In this document: positions 9,083 through 15,709 of the stretch, one piece after another | Layout of the letters: each line of letters begins with the position of its first letter | Numbering within the stretch: the first letter of the stretch is position 1 | Assembly (NCBI RefSeq): GCF_005116475.1 | Contig: NZ_SWBO01000005.1 | Location: 186,001-250,000, forward strand | Source of the DNA: Pedobacter cryotolerans | GTDB lineage: Bacteria > Bacteroidota > Bacteroidia > Sphingobacteriales > Sphingobacteriaceae | Direction of reading: 5' to 3' | DNA: 64,000 bases | Program-made: the position numbers and the translations under genes | Notes under the pieces: model-generated | The model's database searches: none | What the model was told of the DNA's origin: nothing | The model's input: only the letters and a program-made list of their open reading frames with translations

Positions 9083-9126
9083 TAAATTTACTACTATTTT
9101 TATAGTTAACAAACTATTTTTATAGT
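9083..9126 (-). promoter_or_regulatory. Promoter and paired operator of the BlaI/M56 operon
   Basis: On the minus strand TTTG (9113-9110), a 19-base spacer and TAAATTTA (9090-9083) fit the Bacteroidota promoter form TTTG-N19-TAnnTTTG except for the last base. The inverted repeat ACTAT-TTTT-ATAGT occurs twice, at 9093-9106 and 9113-9126, exactly 20 bases apart; the first copy fills the spacer between -33 and -7. A repressor bound there would block RNA polymerase. The BlaI link is inferred from position. Confidence 0.65.
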
Positions 9127-9202
9127 TTAGTTTTAACAAACTGATTTACAGTTATTTAAAATTTATTATTTTTCATTAAGATAAATTATTACATTAGATT
9201 TA

Positions 9203-10294
9203 ATGAGTTTAGTACACAAAATAGCGCTTACATTAATTAAAGGTGTTGGTCCAATGCATGCCAAAAATTTGTTAATTCATTTTGGCAGTGCCGAGAATGT
9301 TTTTGCTGCAAGCAAAGAAAAAATAATGAAGATTGATGGTTTAGGAGAAAAAACAGCCGAGGCTATTTTAAATACGGATGCTTTAGTTAAAGCCGAAAAA
9401 CATTTAGATTTTATTGAAAAGCATCATGTGCAAGTATTATTTTATGCAGATGATAACTACCCAAAGCGTTTACGCAACTGTTACGATGCGCCATTAATTT
9501 TATATTACAAAGGCACAGCCGATTTAAATCATAAACGGATTATTAGTATTGTAGGAACTAGAAATGCTACTGCTTATGGTAAGTTATTATGTAAACAATT
9601 GGCCGAAGTTTTAAAGCCTTACAATGTAATTATTATGAGTGGTTTGGCACATGGAATTGATGCTGCAGCTCATAAAGAAAGTTTAAACTTAGAGATACCA
9701 ACAGTTGGTGTTTTAGGGCATGGCTTAGATCGCATTTATCCGGCAGTACATAAAGAGTTGACTGTTAAAATGGTGCATAATGGTGGTTTACTAACTGAGT
9801 TTTTGCCTGGCACAAACCCCGATAGAGAAAATTTTCCCAAACGGAACAGAATTATTGCAGGCATTGCCGATGCAACAATAGTTGTAGAAGCATCCTTAAA
9901 AGGTGGTGCATTAATAACCGCAGAAATTGCCAATTCTTACAATAAAGATGTGTATGCTTTTCCGGGGAGAACAACAGATGAATTTTCTGAAGGCTGTAAT
10001 TTTTTAATCAAAACCAATAGGGCAGGGCTTATAAATAATCCAAAAGATCTAATTTATTATTTAGGTTGGGATGATGAAATTGATCAAAAACAACAAGTTC
10101 AAATTCAAATGCCTTTAGATTTAAATAAGGAAGAACAACGAGTTTACGAAGTATTAAAAGAAGAACCTATAGCAATAGACGATTTAGCCCTAAAAACCAA
10201 ATGGCCTCAAAGTAAATTGGCTATCATTTTACTTACCTTAGAAATGCAAGGAATTATTGTTTCGTTACCAGGTAAAATTTACAAAATTGCCTAA
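9203..10294 (+). CDS. dprA: DNA-processing protein A (DprA/Smf)
   Basis: Binds incoming single-stranded DNA during natural transformation and loads RecA. The 363 residues show the three expected parts: helix-hairpin-helix N-terminus (LIKGVGPMHAKNLL, KIDGLGEKTAEAIL, residues 10-60), a Rossmann-like core (IVGTRNATAYG, MSGLAHGIDAAAH, GHGLDRIYP, FPKRNRIIAGIADATIVVE, KGGALITAEIA, AFPG), and a C-terminal winged helix (about 300-363, EEQRVYEVL...LLTLEMQGIIVSLPGKIYKIA). A TAGATTTA element ends directly before the ATG, so the transcript may be nearly leaderless. Other competence genes are not in the window. Confidence 0.95.
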   Translation: MSLVHKIALTLIKGVGPMHAKNLLIHFGSAENVFAASKEKIMKIDGLGEKTAEAILNTDALVKAEKHLDFIEKHHVQVLFYADDNYPKRLRNCYDAPLILYYKGTADLNHKRIISIVGTRNATAYGKLLCKQLAEVLKPYNVIIMSGLAHGIDAAAHKESLNLEIPTVGVLGHGLDRIYPAVHKELTVKMVHNGGLLTEFLPGTNPDRENFPKRNRIIAGIADATIVVEASLKGGALITAEIANSYNKDVYAFPGRTTDEFSEGCNFLIKTNRAGLINNPKDLIYYLGWDDEIDQKQQVQIQMPLDLNKEEQRVYEVLKEEPIAIDDLALKTKWPQSKLAIILLTLEMQGIIVSLPGKIYKIA

Positions 10295-10387
10295 TAATAT
10301 AACATTAATGCCTACTTAAATGGTAGATTATAAAACATCATTTTATGTATTGTTAATCAACAAAATTAAGTTCTGATTTTGTTTTAA

Positions 10388-10421
10388 TTGATAAAATACT
10401 AATCGCCTTTGCTTACTTTTG
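10388..10421 (+). promoter_or_regulatory. Promoter of the CBS-domain synthase gene
   Basis: TTG at 10388-10390 and TACTTTTG at 10414-10421 (spacing 23) fit the Bacteroidota promoter form loosely. The -7 element ends only four bases before the ATG at 10426, so transcription would start at or next to the start codon. Confidence 0.5.
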
Positions 10422-10425
10422 TAAT

Positions 10426-11787
10426 ATGTGGTACAACAATATTTTAGAAACAATTGGCAATACGCCGTTAGTTAAATTAAATAACATTACTAAAGAAGTT
10501 TCTGCTACAGTTTTAGCAAAAATAGAAACTACTAATCCGGGTAATTCAATTAAAGACCGTATGGCGGTTAAAATGATTGAAGATGCCGAAAAACGTGGTG
10601 TTTTAAAACCTGGTGGAACAATTATAGAGGGTACTTCTGGTAATACTGGTATGGGTTTAGCAATGGCAGCCATTATTAAAGGTTACAAATGTATTTTTAC
10701 CACAACAGATAAACAATCTAAAGAAAAGGTTGATGCATTACGTGCTTTTGGTGCCGAAGTAATTGTTTGTCCAACAAACGTTGATCCAGAGGATCCACGT
10801 TCTTATTATTCAGTATCATCTCGTTTAGAGCGTGAGGTGCCAAACTCTTGGAAACCTAATCAGTACGATAATTTAGCCAATACACAAGCGCATTATGAGC
10901 AAACTGGACCAGAAATTTGGGAGCAAACTGAAGGTAAGATTACACACTTAGTAGTTGGTGTGGGTACAGGTGGAACAATTTCTGGAACAGGAAAATACTT
11001 GAAAGAAAAAAATCCTAATATTAAAGTTTGGGGAATTGATACATACGGCTCAGTATTTAAAAAATATAAAGAAACCGGGATTTTAGACAAGGATGAAATT
11101 TATCCTTATATAACCGAAGGTATTGGAGAAGATTTTTTACCTCAAAACGTAAACTTTGATGTGATTGATTTGTTTGAAAAAGTGACCGATAAAGATGCTG
11201 CTTTAATGACAAGAGATATTGCTCGTAAAGAAGGTATTTTTGCTGGTAATTCTGCTGGTTCTGCTATTGCAGGTTTAATTCAACTAAAAGACAAATTAAA
11301 GCCTGAAGATGTGGTAGTTGTTATTTTTCATGATCACGGCAGTCGTTACATGGGTAAAATGTATAACGAAGATTGGTTGCGTGAACGCGGTTTCTTAAAA
11401 GACGAAAAATTAACAGCTCGTTCTATTTTGGCAAAAAGAAGTAACCAAGAAGTGGTGACTTTAGATTGCGAAAAAACAATTGCAGAAGCGATTAACATCA
11501 TGAAAACCTTAAGTATTTCTCAATTGCCTGTTACCCAACAGGGAATGGTGATTGGTAAGGTAACAGAAAGTAATATTTTAGATTCCTTGTTAGAAAATCC
11601 TGCACTAAAATCTAGTCCGGTAAAAGAAATTATGACTGCTAGTTTGCCTTTTGTTGATCTAAATACATCAATTGATAAAATTTCATCGATGATAAATAAA
11701 GATAACAGTGCGGTTTTGGTTGAAGATGAACAAGGAAAATTTGAGATTATAACACAGTACGATATTATTGAAGCGATTTCTGGGTAA
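10426..11787 (+). CDS. PLP-dependent cystathionine beta-synthase with C-terminal CBS pair
   Basis: A 453-residue fold-type II PLP enzyme. LETIGNTPLVKL, then NPGNSIKDR with PLP-binding Lys43, EGTSGNTGMGLA (phosphate and substrate loop), GVGTGGTISGTG (phosphate-binding glycines) and GNSAGSAIAG are all present. Residues about 335-453 form two CBS motifs (ISQLPVTQQGMVIGKVTESNI; LVEDEQGKFEIITQYDI) as in cystathionine beta-synthases, which may bind an adenosine ligand for regulation. It would condense serine with homocysteine, or act as a cysteine synthase; the CBS pair favours the first. It stands alone between dprA and convergent murA. Confidence 0.88.
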   Translation: MWYNNILETIGNTPLVKLNNITKEVSATVLAKIETTNPGNSIKDRMAVKMIEDAEKRGVLKPGGTIIEGTSGNTGMGLAMAAIIKGYKCIFTTTDKQSKEKVDALRAFGAEVIVCPTNVDPEDPRSYYSVSSRLEREVPNSWKPNQYDNLANTQAHYEQTGPEIWEQTEGKITHLVVGVGTGGTISGTGKYLKEKNPNIKVWGIDTYGSVFKKYKETGILDKDEIYPYITEGIGEDFLPQNVNFDVIDLFEKVTDKDAALMTRDIARKEGIFAGNSAGSAIAGLIQLKDKLKPEDVVVVIFHDHGSRYMGKMYNEDWLRERGFLKDEKLTARSILAKRSNQEVVTLDCEKTIAEAINIMKTLSISQLPVTQQGMVIGKVTESNILDSLLENPALKSSPVKEIMTASLPFVDLNTSIDKISSMINKDNSAVLVEDEQGKFEIITQYDIIEAISG

Positions 11788-12019
11788 AAGCCCCACCCTA
11801 ACCCTCACCAGAAGAGGGGAGGGAAACAAAGTTGGAATTCATTGAGCTTAAATAGGTTTCTGGAAACAGAACTGTTGTAGTCTAAACCTGACTTAGCGGA
11901 AATCCTTTTTTGTCATCCTGAGCGTAGTCGAAGGACAAAAAAGATTGAAGCGAGGGCAGGACTGACATAACCAAGGAGTTACTGTAACTGCTTCTCAAAA
12001 CCAGTAATGAAAATTAATT
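11788..12019. repeat. Intergenic repeats, families C, A and B
   Basis: Beginning three bases after the synthase stop, GCCCCACCCTAACCC and GAGGGGAGGG form a C-rich/G-rich family C copy. At about 11893-11970 a family B half (GCGGAAATCC / GATTGAAGCGAGGGC) encloses a family A unit (GTCATCCTGAGCGTAGTCGA) with CCTTTTTTGTC and GACAAAAAAG as inner arms. The nesting suggests that one repeat inserted into another. Confidence 0.55.
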
Positions 12020-12066
12020 AGTCATCCGATGAATATTGACATTATGCCTATATTCATCGGATGACT
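12020..12066. repeat. Perfect 17-bp inverted repeat with 13-base loop
   Basis: AGTCATCCGATGAATAT (12020-12036) and its exact reverse complement (12050-12066) flank a 13-base loop. It lies between the convergent ends of the synthase gene and murA, just beside a bidirectional terminator, and has no T run of its own. Confidence 0.8.
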
Positions 12067-12070
12067 GCAT

Positions 12071-12110
12071 AAAAAAAACCAGCTCCGAAATAATCAAAGC
12101 TGGATTTTTT
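12071..12110. terminator. Bidirectional rho-independent terminator
   Basis: CCAGCT (12079-12084) pairs with AGCTGG (12098-12103), flanked by an A run on the left and a T run on the right, so it works on both strands. It serves murA (minus strand) and possibly the convergent synthase gene. Confidence 0.8.
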
Positions 12111-12144
12111 GTGTCTTTAGGTTTACCTTCAACCCTCTACCTTA

Positions 12145-13470
12145 TTAATGGCTTGGTCCGCTACCTTCTACACGTTTAATTTGTGCACCTAAAGCACGTA
12201 AACGGATATCGATATCTTGATAACCACGTTCTATTTGCTCAATATTGTAAATTGTTGATGTTCCTTCGGCAGATAAAGCTGCAATTAATAACGAAACTCC
12301 CGCTCTGATATCTGGAGATGTCATGCTAATACCGCGAAGCTGATATTTTTTATCGATTCCATTTACGGTAGCACGGTGTGGATCACATAAAATAATTTGA
12401 GCACCCATATCTATCAGTTTATCTACAAAGAACAAACGACTTTCGAACATTTTTTGATGGATCAATACATTTCCTTTTGCTTGAGTAGCCACTACCAATA
12501 CAATACTTAACAAATCTGGCGTAAAACCAGGCCAAGGCGAATCGGCAATGGTTAAAATAGAACCATCAATAAAAGTATCAATTTCGTAATGTTTTTGAGA
12601 AGGGATGTAAATGTCATCGCCTCTGCGCTCTAATTTTATCCCTAGTTTTTTAAAAACTTCTGGTATAACACCCAACTCATCGTAACACACATTTTTTATG
12701 GTAATTTCAGATTCCGTCATAGCAGCAAGGCCGATGAAAGAACCGATCTCAATCATGTCTGGCAACATTCTGTGTTCTGTACCACCTAATTTTTTGACAC
12801 CTTCAATAGTTAATAAGTTAGAGCCAATACCTGATATTTTTGCACCCATGCGGTTAAGCATTTTACATAATTGCTGTAAATAAGGTTCGCAAGCTGCGTT
12901 GTAAATGGTGGTAGTACCTTTTGCTAAAACTGCAGCCATTACAATATTTGCAGTACCAGTAACCGAAGCTTCATCTAAAAGGATATAAGCACCTGTTAAA
13001 TTGGTTGCATCTACATTAAAAAATGCTTTTTTACTATCGTAGATAAACTTTGCACCTAATTTTTCGAAACCTAAAAAATGCGTGTCTAAACGTCGGCGAC
13101 CAATTTTATCGCCACCAGGTTTAGGGATTGCCGCTTTACCAAAACGAGCCAATAACGGGCCAACAATCATGATAGAACCACGCAAACCGCCTCCTTTAGC
13201 TTTAAAAATATCAGAAGAAAAGAATTCTAGGTTGATATTTTTAGCTTCGAAAGTGTAAGTGTCTTTGTTAATACGTTCAACAGCTACACCTAAATCTCCT
13301 AATAATTCGATCAGTTTATTTACATCTTTAATATCAGGAATATTGCTGATAGTTATTTTTTGATCGGTAAGTAAAACGGCTGATAAAATTTGCAGTGCTT
13401 CATTTTTTGCACCTTGCGGAGTAATTTCTCCTTTTAGTTTCTTACCACCTATAATTTCAAATGCATTCAT
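12145..13470 (-). CDS. murA: UDP-N-acetylglucosamine 1-carboxyvinyltransferase
   Basis: Catalyses the first committed step of peptidoglycan synthesis, transfer of enolpyruvate from PEP to UDP-GlcNAc. The 441 residues are slightly longer than E. coli MurA (419). GAKNEALQIL contains the conserved Lys22-Asn23 and LRGSIMIVGPLLARFG the substrate loop. At the catalytic loop it reads KPGGDKIGRR: Asp121 occupies the place of the fosfomycin-reactive Cys115 of E. coli. Natural Cys-to-Asp MurA enzymes are known to be fosfomycin-insensitive, so intrinsic resistance is predicted. The gene follows DUF4290 with an 85-base gap and has a strong terminator. Confidence 0.96.
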   Translation of the reverse strand: MNAFEIIGGKKLKGEITPQGAKNEALQILSAVLLTDQKITISNIPDIKDVNKLIELLGDLGVAVERINKDTYTFEAKNINLEFFSSDIFKAKGGGLRGSIMIVGPLLARFGKAAIPKPGGDKIGRRRLDTHFLGFEKLGAKFIYDSKKAFFNVDATNLTGAYILLDEASVTGTANIVMAAVLAKGTTTIYNAACEPYLQQLCKMLNRMGAKISGIGSNLLTIEGVKKLGGTEHRMLPDMIEIGSFIGLAAMTESEITIKNVCYDELGVIPEVFKKLGIKLERRGDDIYIPSQKHYEIDTFIDGSILTIADSPWPGFTPDLLSIVLVVATQAKGNVLIHQKMFESRLFFVDKLIDMGAQIILCDPHRATVNGIDKKYQLRGISMTSPDIRAGVSLLIAALSAEGTSTIYNIEQIERGYQDIDIRLRALGAQIKRVEGSGPSH

Positions 13471-13481
13471 AATTTATAAAT

Positions 13482-13513
13482 AATTCCGTCATTGCAAGGA
13501 ACGAAGCAATCTC
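13482..13513. repeat. Short dispersed repeat inside the DUF4290-murA operon
   Basis: CCGTCATTGCAAGGAACGAA followed by GCAATCTCA matches the 'GTCATTGCGAGGAACGAAGCAATCT' type of intergenic repeat; partial relatives lie near 28405 and 57868. It sits in the gap between two genes that are otherwise probably co-transcribed. Confidence 0.55.
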
Positions 13514-13555
13514 ATGTTTGAAATTAATTCGGTTTCTCCAAAGACGATAAGGTCT

Positions 13556-14233
13556 TTAATATCTTTGTTTTGGATTATTATTTTTTTGGTGTCTACCAGC
13601 GTTGTTATTGCTATTCTGGCGCCCTTTATTATTGTTGTTGTTTTTTCCTCTATTGTTGTTATTCTGACGGTTAACTTGAGGTCTAAATTCTATCTTTTGC
13701 AAGTTTACATTTTCATCTAGCTCTAGCATTCCTCCAGAAAGTTCGCGTAAGTTTTTAAAAATCACCTCATCAGAAACATTGTCTTTATTCCATTGCACAT
13801 AGGCCATTTTCATAAAATTGGCAACACCTTGTACCATAGCTGCTTTACGTTCCGGATTTTCTTCCTCAATTGTTTTTTCAATCAGTTTCTCTACGGTTTT
13901 ACCATAATGTTTATACCTAATTTTTTGTTGAGGATAACCAATATGTGCAGGTTTTACCATTGCCGCTTCAGGCGTTGGTTTTGGGTAGGGGCTATCCACA
14001 TCAATTTTATAATCAGAAATGATATGTAAATGATCCCAAAGTTTATGCTTAAAATCGGCAACATCACGCAAATGTGGATTTAAAAATCCCATTAGATCTA
14101 TTACTGCCTGTGCATATTTATTGCGTTCGTCTTTTGTAGGTAAATCGATAATGTACTTTACCATATTTTGTACATTACGACCATACTCTGCCAAAATCAA
14201 ATCGCTACGAGTTGTATTATAATCGAAATTCAT
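13556..14233 (-). CDS. DUF4290 domain-containing protein
   Basis: A 225-residue cytoplasmic protein. Residues 1-180 match the DUF4290 family as I know it (FDYNTTRSDLILAEYGRNVQ, MGFLNPHLRDVADFKHKLWD, KPAHIGYPQQKIRYKHYGK), found beside murA in many Bacteroidota. The last 45 residues are low-complexity, almost only Asn, Gly, Arg, Lys and Gln, and resemble flexible RNA-binding tails. The function is unknown; the neighbourhood suggests a link to cell-wall synthesis. No promoter of the standard form is obvious. Confidence 0.85.
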   Translation of the reverse strand: MNFDYNTTRSDLILAEYGRNVQNMVKYIIDLPTKDERNKYAQAVIDLMGFLNPHLRDVADFKHKLWDHLHIISDYKIDVDSPYPKPTPEAAMVKPAHIGYPQQKIRYKHYGKTVEKLIEKTIEEENPERKAAMVQGVANFMKMAYVQWNKDNVSDEVIFKNLRELSGGMLELDENVNLQKIEFRPQVNRQNNNNRGKNNNNNKGRQNSNNNAGRHQKNNNPKQRY

Positions 14234-14454
14234 TGAATTATTTAATTATTGAAAATTAGGTATTGTTAGGCACATTATGAAATAACCAAATTGTTAATTT
14301 ATGTGATTGAAAAATCGAGACATAAAGAGTTAAGAATTTTTGGTTAAGAGTTCATCGAAATGTTGAAGCCTTTAATATGATAAAGGTATAGAATTATTTA
14401 GAAATAATTCTATTTAATTTTTTCAATAAACCATCCTAAACAATTATATCAGTT

Positions 14455-15051
14455 TTATTGCCTTGAAAAAAGGATTAAGGGTAAAACATTACCTAAGTCG
14501 GCTGTTTTTAAAGCTTTAATATATTGTATTCTTATTGGGTTTGTATTTGATAAATTACTTTGACCCCATGTAAATAAAGTTTTCTTAAATATTTTTTCGA
14601 TAATTACATCTGCTATTAATCTGCTATGGCGTCCATTCCCGTTTGGAAAACAATGTATACTTACTAGCCTATGCTTAAAGCGGATGGCTGTTTCATCTGG
14701 TTCATAGGTTTTATTGTAGATCCAAAATAAACAGTCATCCAACAAAATTTTAAGTTCAGTCGAAATTTTCCAATAATTTACACCAATGTTTTTTTCTGTT
14801 TTTCTAAATTCTCCAGCCCACTTCCAAGTTTTAGCATACATTTTGTAGTGTAAATCTTTCAAAAATTTTTCTGTTAGAATAACTTCTGGTTTAAGTTTTT
14901 TTGAAACAAGCCATAACATTGCTTCTTCTATGTTTTGTTGTTCAAATTCGTTTAATTCTTCAGTTGTGGTAATGGTAACAATGCGTAATCCTTCCTTTTC
15001 CTCATCATTTAATGGGGTCTGACCATCATTATAAGATAATTCTAGTCCCAT
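14455..15051 (-). CDS. Fic-domain protein, 'mobile mystery protein B' type
   Basis: A 198-residue Fic/DOC enzyme. The catalytic loop is HCFPNGNGRHSR (133-144) with His133, the anion-hole glycines and the arginine, so AMP transfer or a related reaction is expected; the usual Pro after His is Cys. TWKWAGEFRKTEKNIGVNYW contains the WAGxxR segment of this subfamily. Its start overlaps the stop of the upstream HTH gene by ten bases (15042-15051). The pair matches the widespread 'mobile mystery A/B' cassette, probably a toxin-antitoxin-like module; the target protein is unknown. No N-terminal (S/T)xxxE(G/N) inhibitory motif is seen, so inhibition should come from the partner. Confidence 0.85.
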   Translation of the reverse strand: MGLELSYNDGQTPLNDEEKEGLRIVTITTTEELNEFEQQNIEEAMLWLVSKKLKPEVILTEKFLKDLHYKMYAKTWKWAGEFRKTEKNIGVNYWKISTELKILLDDCLFWIYNKTYEPDETAIRFKHRLVSIHCFPNGNGRHSRLIADVIIEKIFKKTLFTWGQSNLSNTNPIRIQYIKALKTADLGNVLPLILFSRQ

Positions 15052-15500
15052 AAACTTTTTGGTAATTCATATTTTATCTCTTGCGTTCTTTCTTCAATTG
15101 CTTTTTTTAAACGCAAAGCAGAGTTTTCTTGGTCTTCAAGTTTCATTGTATTAGACGTACGCATTACTATTTGAGTTGCAAGTTCTTTTGCTTTTCTTTC
15201 AATAAGGCTTTCCAAAGAGCCATCTATTGGTACAAATCCGTAAACTAGTTTCATATCTAAGGCTTTGGCTGCTTCTTTTAAAGATTTTAAGGTAATATTT
15301 CCTTCTTTTTCTCTTGCCTCTAATTCCTGAGCACTTTGTTTACTTATTGAAAGTTTATTTGCTAATTGTACCAGAGAAATGCCAAGCGTTAAACGTATAG
15401 TTCTTATCCACCCAATTGGTGGTATTATAGATTGATTAATAGCTAGATATGGTAATAATTTAGACTCTAATTGTGCTATTTGAAGTTTTAATCTGCTCAT
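15042..15500 (-). CDS. HTH protein, 'mobile mystery protein A' type
   Basis: A 152-residue DNA-binding protein. PPIGWIRTIRLTLGISLVQL begins an XRE-like helix-turn-helix (about 28-75) continuing LSISKQSAQELEAREKEGNI and LKSLKEAAKALDMKLVYGFVP; the C-terminal half (MKLEDQ about 119-124, then a charged helix) is typical of mobile mystery A. It is first in the pair and likely both antitoxin and autorepressor. Three evenly spaced palindromic sites lie upstream, the nearest five bases before its ATG, and fit its role as the binding protein. Confidence 0.85.
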   Translation of the reverse strand: MSRLKLQIAQLESKLLPYLAINQSIIPPIGWIRTIRLTLGISLVQLANKLSISKQSAQELEAREKEGNITLKSLKEAAKALDMKLVYGFVPIDGSLESLIERKAKELATQIVMRTSNTMKLEDQENSALRLKKAIEERTQEIKYELPKSLWD

Positions 15501-15505
15501 GAAGT

Positions 15506-15587
15506 AAGGTTTTAGCCTGACAATTTAATATAAATGTAAGGTTATAGCCTGACAAAAACAAATTTTAGTCAGGTTATAACCTGACTA
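15506..15587 (-). promoter_or_regulatory. Promoter with three operators at 32-bp spacing (mobile mystery A/B)
   Basis: A site of the form GGTTwTArCCTGAC occurs three times with its GG at 15508, 15540 and 15572, spacings of exactly 32 bp. The third is a perfect 22-bp palindrome (15566-15587). On the minus strand TTTG (15562-15559), 20 bases and TACATTTA (15538-15531) form the promoter, so the middle operator fills the spacer, one lies upstream and one downstream. Binding by the HTH protein is inferred. Confidence 0.75.
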
Positions 15588-15709
15588 TTTGAGTTAATTT
15601 TTCCTGCGTTTGCATTACGATACCCATTCACTTGTCCCGAATTTATTTCGTGAATCTGGGTAAGACGAGGCGTATAAACTTTGCGTTCTTTGTTTCTTTG
15701 CGGTAAAAC
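15588..15709. other. Spacer between operator array and helicase gene
   Basis: This short stretch holds a CTTGTCCCGAATTTATTTCG / CTGGGTAAGACGAGGCG segment related to the local repeats and the phrase TTCTTTGTTTCTTTGCGGTA, seen in similar form near 42458. No clear terminator of the helicase gene was found. Confidence 0.35.

Noticed and set aside
13514..13720. 68-aa hydrophobic frame antisense to the end of the DUF4290 gene
   Set aside because: It arises from the complement of the Asn/Lys-rich tail, which translates as Ile/Val/Phe runs.
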